Shown piece by piece: positions 32,742 to 39,601 of a stretch of DNA of 54,627 nucleotides. Both the position numbers and the translations under genes were made by a program. Source of the DNA: a virus; the IMG/VR virus record IMGVR_UViG_3300032677_000040, positions 1-54,627 of that record; one strand, given 5' to 3'. Every line of letters begins with the position of its first letter. The stretch's first letter is position 1. The notes beneath the pieces were generated by a model. The model saw only the letters and a list, made by a program, of their open reading frames with translations, was not told where the DNA came from and did not search any database.

Positions 32742-33047
32742 CTAGTCGGCAACATTGCGAATCTCTTCTGGGCTATACTCCCGCTGAATCGTAATCTCGT
32801 AATTTCCAGCAGGGAGCATGATCGGCGCGTGTTCATCGTGAACGATACGGACGCCATCTTCGCTGACGCGTAGATACAAGTCCGTGCCCACTTCGAGAAC
32901 TTCGGCCTGATTCAAGTTCTCAACCTTGTGGCAATGTCCAGTTACTTCTCCGAAAGCCAAGATGCCGCTCTCGCGCTTGTTGGCTGTGGTCTGCGGGACA
33001 GCCTTGACCCGCTTGATGAGTACGTCTCCTTGCCGGTAAACCTTCAT
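32742..33047 (-). CDS. Small phage protein of the RQGDVL / GEVTGH family
   Basis: 101 residues. Tyr-Arg-Gln-Gly-Asp-Val-Leu-Ile at 4-11, Gly-Glu-Val-Thr-Gly-His-Cys-His near 33-40, His-Asp-Glu-His near 70-73, Leu-Pro-Ala-Gly-Asn-Tyr-Glu-Ile near 78-85 and the end Arg-Glu-Tyr-Ser-Pro-Glu-Glu-Ile-Arg-Asn-Val-Ala-Asp are landmarks of a very common small phage family. The conserved His/Glu cluster suggests a metal-binding cupin-like fold. Function is not established. Confidence 0.6.
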   Translation of the reverse strand: MKVYRQGDVLIKRVKAVPQTTANKRESGILAFGEVTGHCHKVENLNQAEVLEVGTDLYLRVSEDGVRIVHDEHAPIMLPAGNYEITIQREYSPEEIRNVAD

Positions 33048-33068
33048 TGTGGAACCTCCGTGGATATT

Positions 33069-33200
33069 CTATGCCTTGACAACTGCTCCGCAGGTAGTGC
33101 AGACGCGTTCGAGAGTCTTTAACCGGAAGTAGGTTTGACTGGAGCCACACACTGAGCACTTCGGCTTTGGCAGAACTTCAACTTGTTTTGGTTTTGCCAT
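33069..33200 (-). CDS. Tiny zinc-ribbon protein, first gene of the leftward early operon
   Basis: 43 residues. Cys15-Ser-Val-Cys18 and Cys34-Thr-Thr-Cys37 form a classic zinc ribbon, with a basic Lys/Pro N-terminus. The ATG lies 7 bases from the predicted -10 box, with no Shine-Dalgarno sequence, so a leaderless mRNA is expected. As the first early gene it may be a transcription or recombination accessory factor. Too short for many callers. Confidence 0.7.
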   Translation of the reverse strand: MAKPKQVEVLPKPKCSVCGSSQTYFRLKTLERVCTTCGAVVKA

Positions 33201-33207
33201 GAGCGGG

Positions 33208-33236
33208 AGTATTATCTATTTATTTTTGTTTGTCAA
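33208..33236 (-). promoter_or_regulatory. Leftward early promoter (sigma70-like)
   Basis: Minus-strand -35 TTGACA (33236-33231), 17-bp spacer, -10 AATACT (33213-33208, 4 of 6). The start codon of the zinc-ribbon gene begins 7 bases downstream, so transcription should start at or next to the ATG. Confidence 0.6.
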
Positions 33237-33240
33237 GGGA

Positions 33241-33289
33241 ATTCTGTAATAATTATTTAGTTGACTTGTTTACAGAATAAGTTTACGAT
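33241..33289 (+). promoter_or_regulatory. Rightward replication promoter with flanking operator-like dyad
   Basis: -35 TTGACT (33261-33266), 17-bp spacer, -10 TACGAT (33284-33289). The GTG start of the initiator-like gene is 5 bases further, again predicting leaderless mRNA. A perfect inverted repeat ATTCTGTAA (33241-33249) and TTACAGAAT (33270-33278) brackets the -35, a good candidate repressor operator. Confidence 0.55.
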
Positions 33290-33294
33290 GCGCC

Positions 33295-33777
33295 GTGACT
33301 TTCACCAAACTTTTCTCTTCAATAACAGCTTCTACCATCTGGTGTGAGGACGATCAAACACGCATCGTGTGGATCACGATGCTGGCGATGGCGAATAAGA
33401 ATGGATTTGTGTTTGCTTCCGTTCCGGGATTGGCTAAGATGGCGGTCGTCCCCGTCGAAGCAACCAGATCAGCTCTCGAGAAGTTTATGCAACCGGATAG
33501 AGATTCCCGCAGCCAGGAGCACGAAGGACGAAGAATAGAAGTCATTGACGGCGGATGGCGTCTGCTCACGTACATGAAGCACCGAGCGATCCGAGACGAA
33601 GAGGAGCGCAGGGAATACCTAAAACTGTATATGCGCGAGTACCGTAAACAAAATTCGTTAACAAATGTAACCAATGTAAACCACGGTAAACCGAAGTTAA
33701 CCCAAGCAGAAGCAGAAGCAGAAGCAGAAGCAGAAGCAGAAGCAAGAGTCAAAAGCAAAAGTCAAAAGCTCCGTTAG
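33295..33777 (+). CDS. Phage replication initiator/replisome-organiser-like protein
   Basis: 160 residues from GTG 33295. Phe-Thr-Lys-Leu-Phe..Ser-Thr-Ile-Trp near 3-16, Arg-Ile-Val-Trp-Ile-Thr-Met-Leu-Ala-Met-Ala near 23-33, Val-Pro-Gly-Leu-Ala, Gly-Arg-Arg-Ile-Glu and Gly-Gly-Trp-Arg-Leu-Leu-Thr-Tyr are landmarks of a common phage winged-helix family that sits before helicases and helicase loaders. It probably binds the phage origin and recruits helicase. The C-terminus holds (Ala-Glu)6, an acidic low-complexity tail often seen in this family. Iteron-like repeats lie inside the gene at 33644-33703. Confidence 0.65.
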   Translation: MTFTKLFSSITASTIWCEDDQTRIVWITMLAMANKNGFVFASVPGLAKMAVVPVEATRSALEKFMQPDRDSRSQEHEGRRIEVIDGGWRLLTYMKHRAIRDEEERREYLKLYMREYRKQNSLTNVTNVNHGKPKLTQAEAEAEAEAEAEARVKSKSQKLR

Positions 33778-33830
33778 GAGCAAAAGATTTAAACCCTACT
33801 GGTCATATAGGGTATATACAGGCGGGGGTA
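33644..33830 (+). other. Candidate replication origin: iteron-like repeats and AT-rich stretch
   Basis: Six variants of GTAAAC/GTTAAC start at 33644, 33657, 33667, 33676, 33686 and 33696; the last five are spaced 9-10 bp, about one helical turn. They are followed by the GCAGAA repeat and then an AT-rich segment (33780-33825). Initiator genes of lambdoid phages carry their own iterons in the same way (lambda O). They also encode Thr-Asn-Val-type residues, so chance codon choice is possible. Confidence 0.4.
33706..33744 (+). repeat. Hexanucleotide repeat (GCAGAA)6 GCA
   Basis: Pure in-frame microsatellite coding for Ala-Glu repeats at the end of the initiator-like gene. Each slippage step would add or remove exactly two residues. 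Confidence 0.9.
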
Positions 33831-33835
33831 GAGCG

Positions 33836-35395
33836 GTGAATCAGTCCCACCTTTTCCAGTCGGATGCCATTGAACCGTCATCCCTCAGGCCATTGCGACC
33901 TAGACAGGCCGAAGCGCTGGACAAGATTCGAGAGGCCGTGCGCGAGGGTCACCGCCGGATAATCGTTCAAGCTCCTTGCGGATATGGCAAGACCCTGACG
34001 GCGGCGCACTTGTGCTTTTCTTCCATGGCAAAGTCACGTCGTCCCCTGTTTACCTGCCCTGCCATCGTGCTGGTCAATCAGACCCTGAAAGCATTCGAGG
34101 ACGAAGGAATTACGGACATTGGCGTCATCCAGGCCGACCATGATCGCACTGACTACTCCTGTCAAATGCAGATTGCCTCAGTGCAAACGCTCATCCGACG
34201 TGAATTGCCAGAGGTTGATTTCATCATCGTTGACGAGGCTCATCTGAGCTGGGAAGCACTTTATAAGCGGCTCGACAGCGAGGAGTGGAAAGATAAGATC
34301 GCCATCGGCCTGACAGCTACCCCGTGGGCTAAGGGCATGGGACTGCACTGGACGAAGCTCATTATCGCGGCGACGATTGATGATTTGATTTCAGACGGGC
34401 ATCTCTCGCCATTCGTGGTCTACGCCCCGTCAAAGGAATTTGAGCCAGACCTGAGGGGCGTCAAGGTGGTAGCGGGAGAGTTTGCCGAAGATGGATTGGC
34501 GGCTGCCGTGGATAAGCCCCCAATCGTGGCCGATATTGTCAAAACGTGGAAGGAAAAGGCGGAAGGACTACCGACTTTCATGTTTGCCGTAAACAGGGCG
34601 CACGCACAACACTTACAGCGGGAGTTCGAAGCTGCCGGCGTAGCTTGTGGGTACATCGACGCCTATACCGACGATTACTGGCGAGCGAAAACATTCAGAC
34701 GATTCCGTTCTGGTGACGACAAGGTAATTTCCTCTGTCGGATGTTTGATTCAAGGGGTTGACGAGGACGTGCGAGCCATTATTGACGCCGCTCCGACGAG
34801 AAGTGAAATCCGACATGTGCAGAAGATTGGCCGTGGTTTACGCACGGCGCCGGGGAAGGGTCGCTGCCTAATCCTGGACCACGCAGGAAACACGATCCGG
34901 CTGGGGATGGTCACTGACATTTACCATGACACCTTAGATTCCAGGACGACGGCAGATCGCGGAGAGGCTTACGAGAACGACAGGAAGCCAGCAAAGCCAA
35001 AGCAGTGCAAAGAGTGTCACATGGTTATTCCTCAAGGGAAACGGGAGTGTCCCGGCTGCGGCAGTCCGGCGCTCCGCAATGACGTGATGACCCTTGACGG
35101 GGAACTAGTGGAGTTCAACGGGCAGAGAAAGAAGCACGAACACAAGGCCAAACGGGAGCCATCGCAGCATGAAAAGCAGTTGTTTTACTCAGGTTTCCTG
35201 TATATAGCCCGCGAACGAGGTTACAGCGAAGGTTGGGCGGCTCATGCGTATCGAGAAAAGTATGGCGTTTGGCCGCGGAACCTGAGTAAGATCGCAACCG
35301 AACCGACGTGGGAAACCAAGCAGTACGATCGCCATCGCAGGATTAAGTGGGCCAAATCGAGAGACAAAAAGCAGGCAGGAAACAGTGCGAGCTGA
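33836..35395 (+). CDS. SF2 DEAH-type helicase (RadD-like) with C-terminal zinc motif
   Basis: 519 residues from GTG 33836 with GGGGG upstream. Motifs: Q-region Arg-Pro-Arg-Gln-Ala near 21, Walker A Ala-Pro-Cys-Gly-Tyr-Gly-Lys-Thr (46-53), Asp-Glu-Ala-His (about 134), Leu-Thr-Ala-Thr-Pro (about 160), motif VI Gln-Lys-Ile-Gly-Arg-Gly-Leu-Arg (about 330). Near 392-410, Cys-Lys-Glu-Cys..Cys-Pro-Gly-Cys forms a zinc finger, as in RadD-like helicases. It likely unwinds DNA at the phage origin or at recombination forks. It follows the initiator-like gene and precedes a primase-finger protein. Confidence 0.85.
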   Translation: MNQSHLFQSDAIEPSSLRPLRPRQAEALDKIREAVREGHRRIIVQAPCGYGKTLTAAHLCFSSMAKSRRPLFTCPAIVLVNQTLKAFEDEGITDIGVIQADHDRTDYSCQMQIASVQTLIRRELPEVDFIIVDEAHLSWEALYKRLDSEEWKDKIAIGLTATPWAKGMGLHWTKLIIAATIDDLISDGHLSPFVVYAPSKEFEPDLRGVKVVAGEFAEDGLAAAVDKPPIVADIVKTWKEKAEGLPTFMFAVNRAHAQHLQREFEAAGVACGYIDAYTDDYWRAKTFRRFRSGDDKVISSVGCLIQGVDEDVRAIIDAAPTRSEIRHVQKIGRGLRTAPGKGRCLILDHAGNTIRLGMVTDIYHDTLDSRTTADRGEAYENDRKPAKPKQCKECHMVIPQGKRECPGCGSPALRNDVMTLDGELVEFNGQRKKHEHKAKREPSQHEKQLFYSGFLYIARERGYSEGWAAHAYREKYGVWPRNLSKIATEPTWETKQYDRHRRIKWAKSRDKKQAGNSAS

Positions 35396-35413
35396 CGAGT
35401 TTGCGAGGACACA

Positions 35414-35932
35414 GTGACCGCAGAAGAATTTGCTCGGCTTCTCGACGGTCGCAGAGTTGGGCGTGGCAAGTGGATAGCTAGATGTCCAGCACATGCTGAT
35501 TCTCACCCGTCCCTCTCTATAACTACAGGGAGAAAGGTTGACGTTGTTTTCAGATGTATGAGTCAAGGGTGTACGGCTAACGAAATACTAGCAGCGATGG
35601 GCTTACGCTGGCGTGATTTGCTAGGGAGACGCCCACAGATGAGCAGAGAAGCGCGTAGCAGGCTCGCAGACGAGCGGGCATTGCATTCCTTGAGAGACAT
35701 CAGGCGGCTAATGGCGATCGACACCTACCTGTCATTTCCTGAGATGGGCGTCAGTCAGCGTCAGGTCGAAGGGTGGGATGCTATTACGCGCCAGATACGC
35801 GATATCGAGGAGCGGTTAAATCCAAAGCTCAAGGAGATTCGCTTACGGGGTGAAAAGACGTACAGATTCGTCAAAAAGTGGGGATGGGACAAGCTATGGA
35901 ATTTATATCTTGAGAGGAGCAACGCTTTATGA
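35414..35932 (+). CDS. CHC2 zinc-finger protein (DnaG-type N-terminal domain only)
   Basis: 172 residues from GTG 35414. Cys24-x2-His27..Cys48-x4-Cys53 with His-Pro-Ser-Leu-Ser-Ile in between is the zinc-binding domain of DnaG-type primases. The TOPRIM catalytic part is absent, and the remainder is an Arg-rich helical region. It may bind single-stranded template and recruit host primase, or be a cut-down primase. Overlap of 4 bp (ATGA) with the next gene. Confidence 0.7.
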   Translation: MTAEEFARLLDGRRVGRGKWIARCPAHADSHPSLSITTGRKVDVVFRCMSQGCTANEILAAMGLRWRDLLGRRPQMSREARSRLADERALHSLRDIRRLMAIDTYLSFPEMGVSQRQVEGWDAITRQIRDIEERLNPKLKEIRLRGEKTYRFVKKWGWDKLWNLYLERSNAL

Positions 35933-36570
35933 GTACGCAGCTAGTACCGTCGGAGTTTTCCACAGGTGCAAATTTGCGCTCCGACGAGGTTCAGGAATTT
36001 GAGGCCATCGACGCCATGGTGCGAGCCTACGAGAAGCAATGGGTTCTGATCGCCCAGCAGTGCATTCGAGTCCAATCCGCGGCGCTCTGGCGGCATGGGG
36101 GGTACCACAGCTACGAGCACTGGCTAAACGAAGCCGCTCCTAAGTCAGCGAGAACGATCTTCTACCACGTTGGGGTGGTCAAGGATCTGGCTCCAGACTT
36201 CACATCGGAAGAACTCGCAGAGATGCCCCCAGAGACCGCGAAGGTCATGCGGAGGCTGTCAACCTCAACCAGACGTGATCCGGCTGTCAGAGAGGCTGGG
36301 AAGCGCAAGAAACGGCAATTTATAGAGACCGTCCAAGAATTGCACCCCGAAGAACACCTTGAATCGACATTTAAGCTCGAATTGCAGTTTGAAGATTCGT
36401 TCTCGGGGATCTTCCGCACTTTTGTAGACGGAATCAGGGCTATCGAGGATGATCCGGAACTGAGCTACGAGAAATGCTTCGAGTTATCGATTCTCTCCTG
36501 GCTGAATGAGTCTTTCTGTGAAAATACGACGAACCTGCAGCGGTTGAAGCAGTTGGAGATGTTAAAGTGA
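35929..36570 (+). CDS. Replication-operon protein of unknown function
   Basis: 213 residues, coupled at both ends by 4-bp overlaps. The N-terminal half is helical with Tyr-His-Ser-Tyr-Glu-His-Trp-Leu-Asn-Glu and Ala-Arg-Thr-Ile-Phe-Tyr-His-Val-Gly, suggestive of a DNA-binding helix-turn-helix. A long Lys/Arg-rich stretch follows near 120-130. It resembles parts of ParB-like or plasmid-type regulators only loosely. It holds palindrome copy 4 near its start. Confidence 0.5.
   Translation: MSTQLVPSEFSTGANLRSDEVQEFEAIDAMVRAYEKQWVLIAQQCIRVQSAALWRHGGYHSYEHWLNEAAPKSARTIFYHVGVVKDLAPDFTSEELAEMPPETAKVMRRLSTSTRRDPAVREAGKRKKRQFIETVQELHPEEHLESTFKLELQFEDSFSGIFRTFVDGIRAIEDDPELSYEKCFELSILSWLNESFCENTTNLQRLKQLEMLK
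35967..35978. repeat. Dispersed palindrome, copy 4 (TGCAAATTTGCG)
   Basis: The 10-bp core GCAAATTTGC is intact; only the last outer base differs from the other six copies. It lies 38 bases after a start codon. Confidence 0.75.
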
Positions 36571-36863
36571 TCCGTGTCACAAAAGACGGACGCACGATCC
36601 GGACCGCGAAGGACTATACCGCCTTCCGCCATGCTCTCTGGGAAATAAACCATGGGAACTGTTGGAAGTGTGAGCGGCGTACTAACCTGGTAGCGCATCC
36701 GAGCGCAGATAACTCGTTTCACGTTCACCACAAGGGCGGCCGAGGGCTCGGAGGGTCGAAGAGGGATGACACGTTTTTGAAGTGCAGCGGCTTATGTGGC
36801 TTCTGCCATCGTGGTCTTCATAATCAGGGCTGTAGCGGAGTTCCGCAATGGAGCAGAGCATGA
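36567..36863 (+). CDS. HNH endonuclease-like protein
   Basis: 98 residues from GTG 36567 overlapping the previous stop (GTGA). Cys32-x2-Cys35, then His-Val-His-His-Lys-Gly-Gly-Arg-Gly (52-60) and Cys77-x2-Cys80-His81..His85, form a beta-beta-alpha metal HNH fold with structural zinc. Here it is in the replication operon rather than beside the terminase, so it may act in recombination or as a homing/restriction-type nuclease rather than in packaging. Its stop overlaps the RusA-type gene. Confidence 0.7.
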   Translation: MIRVTKDGRTIRTAKDYTAFRHALWEINHGNCWKCERRTNLVAHPSADNSFHVHHKGGRGLGGSKRDDTFLKCSGLCGFCHRGLHNQGCSGVPQWSRA

Positions 36864-37327
36864 AACTTGAGTTCACAGTTTACGGGGAACCGATTCCGCA
36901 AGGTTCAATGAAAGCCTTCATCCCGAAGGGTTGGACTCGAGCCGTGCTGACCTCGGACAACAAACGCACAAAGCCATGGCGCCAGGAGGTAGCCAGCTCA
37001 GCACTCGAAGTCATGGACAAAGAAAACCTTGAGTGTGCCGGCAAGAACGTGCCATTTCTGCTGGCAGTAGTATTTCGCTTTACGAAGCCCAGGAGCGTTC
37101 GCAAGTCGATTCTCGAGAAAACTACCAAGCCAGACATAGATAAGCTCGTGCGGAGCATCCTAGACGCACTGACGGGCATTCTATTCGTTGACGACTCGCA
37201 AGTTGTGGCTATCTATGCTCGGAAGGAGTTTGGAGCACAGCCCATGGCGAAGATTTCAGCTTGGGAGATTGAGGAATTTCCGGTTGGAAAACCGGTCGTG
37301 CCGGAATGGGTTGAAATACCGTTTTGA
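36860..37327 (+). CDS. rusA: RusA-family Holliday junction resolvase
   Basis: 155 residues from ATG 36860, chosen for GGAG six bases upstream and the ATGA overlap; ATG 36848 adds four residues. Gly-Glu-Pro-Ile-Pro-Gln-Gly-Ser-Met-Lys at 9-18 and Lys-Pro-Asp-Ile-Asp-Lys at 90-95 with Asp102 and Asp111-Asp112 match RusA metal-binding acidic residues. Cuts four-way junctions made by RecT-type recombination or replication. It is the last gene before a terminator. Confidence 0.85.
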   Translation: MKLEFTVYGEPIPQGSMKAFIPKGWTRAVLTSDNKRTKPWRQEVASSALEVMDKENLECAGKNVPFLLAVVFRFTKPRSVRKSILEKTTKPDIDKLVRSILDALTGILFVDDSQVVAIYARKEFGAQPMAKISAWEIEEFPVGKPVVPEWVEIPF

Positions 37328-37364
37328 AAGGAGGCCGTGAGAAACTAGCTGGAGACAAATCCGA

Positions 37365-37526
37365 CTACTGAAAGTGGCGGGCTCCTTGGATAAGGGAGCC
37401 CGTTATTCTTTTGTGATCGAAAAAACCACGACCTTTTCGAATGAACCTGTAACTCTCGTTGATCACTCTGAACGGGCTACCTTGTTCGCAGACGATGGGA
37501 GGTGCGAATTGTTTCCACTTTTCCAT
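37365..37526 (-). CDS. Small basic hypothetical protein
   Basis: 53 residues, ATG 37526 with GAGGAG at good spacing. Aromatic and basic: Phe-Arg-Val-Ile-Asn-Glu-Ser-Tyr-Arg-Phe-Ile-Arg-Lys-Gly-Arg-Gly-Phe-Phe. It is the last gene of the leftward 39.5-37.4 kb operon, and its 3' end runs through the convergent terminator hairpin. Unknown. Confidence 0.5.
   Translation of the reverse strand: MEKWKQFAPPIVCEQGSPFRVINESYRFIRKGRGFFDHKRITGSLIQGARHFQ
37378..37412 (+). terminator. Terminator of the replication operon
   Basis: Stem CGGGCTCC (37378-37385) with GGAGCCCG (37395-37402), 9-base loop, then TTATTCTTTT. Placed 50 bases after rusA, between convergent operons. Confidence 0.75.
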
Positions 37527-37560
37527 TCTGGTCTCCTCAGTGCGGACCCTGATCGAGGGA

Positions 37561-37746
37561 TTACTCCCCCTTGGCCTTGCGGATCGCGGCTCTCATCTGC
37601 GGAATGCAGGCGCATATTCCGTCGCATTTGATAATAGGGTCGTCATCCTCGTGTCCAGTTTCCTTGTGCCAAGACTCGGCCTCGGCACAAATATGCTCCA
37701 GCGCTTCGAGCAGTTCCGGCGCGGCGGCGATCATGGGCTTGGTCAT
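37561..37746 (-). CDS. Small phage protein, AAPELL family
   Basis: 61 residues from ATG 37746. Ala-Ala-Ala-Pro-Glu-Leu-Leu-Glu-Ala-Leu-Glu is the signature of a very common small phage family of unknown role. Asp-Gly-Ile-Cys-Ala-Cys-Ile-Pro follows. A second member lies three genes upstream (37886). ATGA overlap with the previous gene. Confidence 0.6.
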   Translation of the reverse strand: MTKPMIAAAPELLEALEHICAEAESWHKETGHEDDDPIIKCDGICACIPQMRAAIRKAKGE

Positions 37747-37889
37747 TCCGACTTCTCCGACTGCAAAATCACCGCCTCGAAAATCTTCTCCAGTTGAGCG
37801 CCACGCCCGCAATGCGGACAATCGACCATGAGCACGATTTCTTTGTCGGGCAGCGAATTGAGATATTCGATCGCTTCGCGGACGGTCAT
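37743..37889 (-). CDS. Small protein with Cys-x2-Cys
   Basis: 48 residues from ATG 37889 (overlaps upstream stop). Thr-Val-Arg-Glu-Ala-Ile-Glu-Tyr-Leu is followed by Met-Val-Asp-Cys-Pro-His-Cys-Gly-Arg-Gly, one half of a zinc knuckle. The open frame reaches 37928. Unknown. Confidence 0.5.
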   Translation of the reverse strand: MTVREAIEYLNSLPDKEIVLMVDCPHCGRGAQLEKIFEAVILQSEKSE

Positions 37890-38185
37890 CGCGAATGCTC
37901 CGTCAGCAGAACGGCTTTTTCGGCCCAAACTTTGATTTTAAAGAGATCCTCTCCGCGTTTCCATGCAGTCTGGGCGGCGTCTTCTTCTATGGGTTGTTCG
38001 GCGGCAAGTTGTGCGATTGTGCGCATCACCTTCAAGAGCATCGGTGCGGCCGCGATCAGTTGCGCGTCATCTGGAGTTTGATTGCAAATGCAGACCGTAG
38101 TCTGATCGGCGGCATAAACGACGTGGGGATTCGCTACCCCTTGGTGCCAGGGGCCGTCAGTGGGCTTGATACCGGCGAGTTTCAT
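37886..38185 (-). CDS. Small phage protein, AAPxLL family
   Basis: 99 residues from ATG 38185 with AGGAG upstream. Gly-Pro-Trp-His near 13-16, Ala-Gln-Leu-Ile-Ala-Ala-Ala-Pro-Met-Leu-Leu-Lys near 45-56, helical C-terminus. It resembles the widespread small phage proteins of unknown function that contain this Ala-Ala-Pro motif. The neighbour at 37561 shares the motif. Confidence 0.6.
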   Translation of the reverse strand: MKLAGIKPTDGPWHQGVANPHVVYAADQTTVCICNQTPDDAQLIAAAPMLLKVMRTIAQLAAEQPIEEDAAQTAWKRGEDLFKIKVWAEKAVLLTEHSR

Positions 38186-38370
38186 TACTTCTCCTCTCGT
38201 AGAATGTTGACCAAGTTGGGCAGCGCTTCGCGCTCTGCGATCGCCTCTTGAAGCCATTCGCGGTAAAGGTCGAGATGCACTTGCGCGTCGAGTCCGTGTG
38301 CGAGTTCAACGTACTTCTCGAGCAAGGCGACGATGCGGCGGAGTAGGCTGATTTCTTTATTAAGGCTCAT
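38185..38370 (-). CDS. Small helical protein
   Basis: 61 residues from ATG 38370. Amphipathic helices, Leu-Leu-Arg-Arg-Ile-Val-Ala-Leu-Leu-Glu-Lys-Tyr-Val-Glu-Leu-Ala. One-base overlap with the next gene (TAATG). Possibly a small coiled-coil partner. Unknown. Confidence 0.5.
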   Translation of the reverse strand: MSLNKEISLLRRIVALLEKYVELAHGLDAQVHLDLYREWLQEAIAEREALPNLVNILREEK

Positions 38371-38551
38371 GCGTTCCGATGGGCGTGCTGCTCTCGCGGG
38401 ATTCGTTTTCAAGGTTCACTCTCACGTTCTGATGCCGCGGTGCGCGGACTTCCGGCTGGCCTAGCCGATGCTGGACGGGATTTTCTACTCGGCATCTAAG
38501 ATTCCCGCCCGCCACTGTCCGCGCACCCAAAACTTTGGGAACTATATACAT
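38360..38551 (-). CDS. Doubtful small basic ORF
   Basis: 63 residues, ATG 38551 with AGGGAG two bases upstream, too close for an ideal site. It fills the only sizeable gap in this packed operon and its stop overlaps the next start by 11 bp, which argues for it. The Arg/Pro/Ser composition argues against. Confidence 0.35.
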   Translation of the reverse strand: MYIVPKVLGARTVAGGNLRCRVENPVQHRLGQPEVRAPRHQNVRVNLENESRESSTPIGTHEP

Positions 38552-38572
38552 AACTCCCTAAGTACAATGAAA

Positions 38573-38767
38573 TCACTCTCTGCACAAACTACACTTGCAG
38601 TCGCAGAAAAAGGATTCGCAGCCATTTCCGCGCAGCAGACAATGAGGCATTATCCTTCCGTGTTGGCGTGCCATCCAGCTAAGACCCCAATCGTGGACGC
38701 GCACGATGGCTCCCCTGTCGCAGGAGTGAATAATCGAGGCGTTGATTTGCGTCTTTTCTTCTGCCAT
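38573..38767 (-). CDS. Small Cys-rich protein
   Basis: 64 residues from ATG 38767 with GGAAAGGG upstream. The C-terminus has Cys-Glu-Ser-Phe-Phe-Cys-Asp-Cys-Lys-Cys-Ser-Leu-Cys, a dense cysteine cluster that would bind zinc. Unknown. Confidence 0.5.
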   Translation of the reverse strand: MAEEKTQINASIIHSCDRGAIVRVHDWGLSWMARQHGRIMPHCLLRGNGCESFFCDCKCSLCRE

Positions 38768-38791
38768 GAATTCGACCCTTTCCAAATAAAA

Positions 38792-39028
38792 TTATGCCCA
38801 TTGATGCTCAGTGATAGAGATTGGTTCATTTTCAAACATGCTAGCGATTTGCTCAGCGTCCTCGCGTCGGCAGAAACGTATTGCCTTAGTCGAGTCATTG
38901 GTCCAATCGAACTGCCACGCCGCTATGAGCCACATTGGCTCGCGCATGGGCGGAAGGCAACGCTCTATAAGCCAACCCGCCTCTTTGGTTGTTGCGCGAT
39001 TCTCGATTCTCGCTTGCTCGAGGTTCAT
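38792..39028 (-). CDS. Small hypothetical protein
   Basis: 78 residues from ATG 39028, ATGA overlap with the upstream gene. Trp-Thr-Asn-Asp-Ser-Thr-Lys-Ala-Ile-Arg-Phe-Cys-Arg-Arg-Glu-Asp-Ala near 47-63 is a pattern found in small phage proteins with an N-terminal single strand. Unknown. Confidence 0.5.
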   Translation of the reverse strand: MNLEQARIENRATTKEAGWLIERCLPPMREPMWLIAAWQFDWTNDSTKAIRFCRREDAEQIASMFENEPISITEHQWA

Positions 39029-39276
39029 CGCGCCACCTTGCCCAGGGAATCGATTGCGCTCCCGATGGCCCCACCACACCAAACCAGTATCGAAGCGATG
39101 GCTAAGGCCACCAGAACGTAAACACAGGCCATTGCAGTGTCGATCTGGCGCATCTCGCGCTGATAGCGAGCCTCGGTTTCGCCGGACCGGGCTAAAATCG
39201 GCCCATCCAATCTAGCGAGTACCCGGTCCAGTTCTTGTTCGGTTGAATCAGGGCATCCTTCCCAAGCGATGGACAT
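39025..39276 (-). CDS. Small single-TM protein
   Basis: 83 residues from ATG 39276. A charged N-terminal helix is followed by a hydrophobic stretch near 52-78 (Val-Tyr-Val-Leu-Val-Ala-Leu-Ala-Ile-Ala-Ser-Ile-Leu-Val). It is predicted to sit in the inner membrane. As part of an early/lysogeny operon it might be involved in exclusion or membrane control. No family recognised. Confidence 0.5.
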   Translation of the reverse strand: MSIAWEGCPDSTEQELDRVLARLDGPILARSGETEARYQREMRQIDTAMACVYVLVALAIASILVWCGGAIGSAIDSLGKVAR

Positions 39277-39278
39277 TG

Positions 39279-39506
39279 CTAATTCTCCTTCCAAAGAGCT
39301 TTGATACTTGGCAGTTCGCAGCAAATTCCGTTGTAGCCGAGGAAGTTGTTCCAGTCCTTCGACAGAAGGGTAATGGGGTCGGCGGTGACACGGTTTAAAA
39401 CCTTACCGAGGGATAACAGAGCCGTGCTGCCGCAGTCGCAACAGACGGGCGAATCCCCAATGTGATCGTTGCCGCAGAGCCATGATTTATCGAGTGGTAT
39501 CAGCAT
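39279..39506 (-). CDS. Small Cys/His zinc-binding protein, first gene of leftward operon
   Basis: 75 residues. Trp-Leu-Cys-Gly-Asn-Asp-His-Ile-Gly-Asp-Ser-Pro-Val-Cys-Cys-Asp-Cys-Gly near 9-26 is a zinc-site pattern of small phage proteins. The SD-like GGAGAG lies upstream. Its leader holds palindrome copy 5. As the first gene under a divergent promoter it may be a regulator or accessory. Confidence 0.6.
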   Translation of the reverse strand: MLIPLDKSWLCGNDHIGDSPVCCDCGSTALLSLGKVLNRVTADPITLLSKDWNNFLGYNGICCELPSIKALWKEN

Positions 39507-39524
39507 TTCAGGTTCTCTCCGAGG

Positions 39525-39536
39525 TGCAAATTTGCA
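39525..39536. repeat. Dispersed palindrome TGCAAATTTGCA, copy 5 (intergenic)
   Basis: The only copy outside coding sequence. It lies between the leftward promoter and its first gene, where a repressor or roadblock site would be expected. Confidence 0.85.
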
Positions 39537-39562
39537 GCTTTAAGTCGTTGTGAACTGGTGCA

Positions 39563-39592
39563 AGAGTAGCGCAGAGAGCTATTGTTTGTCAA
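39563..39592 (-). promoter_or_regulatory. Leftward promoter candidate
   Basis: -35 TTGACA (39592-39587), with only a weak -10 such as TACTCT at 18-bp spacing. The first bases after the -35 (AACAA) are the same as in the leftward promoter at 33236. It is back to back with the rightward promoter. Confidence 0.45.
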
Positions 39593-39601
39593 GGAAAATC
39601 A

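Noticed and set aside
37374-37631. 85-residue plus-strand ORF after rusA
   Set aside because: Begins inside the terminator hairpin and overlaps two minus-strand genes with better signals.
38468-39121. 217-residue plus-strand ORF
   Set aside because: Runs over several small coupled minus-strand genes with ribosome sites; composition is not protein-like.
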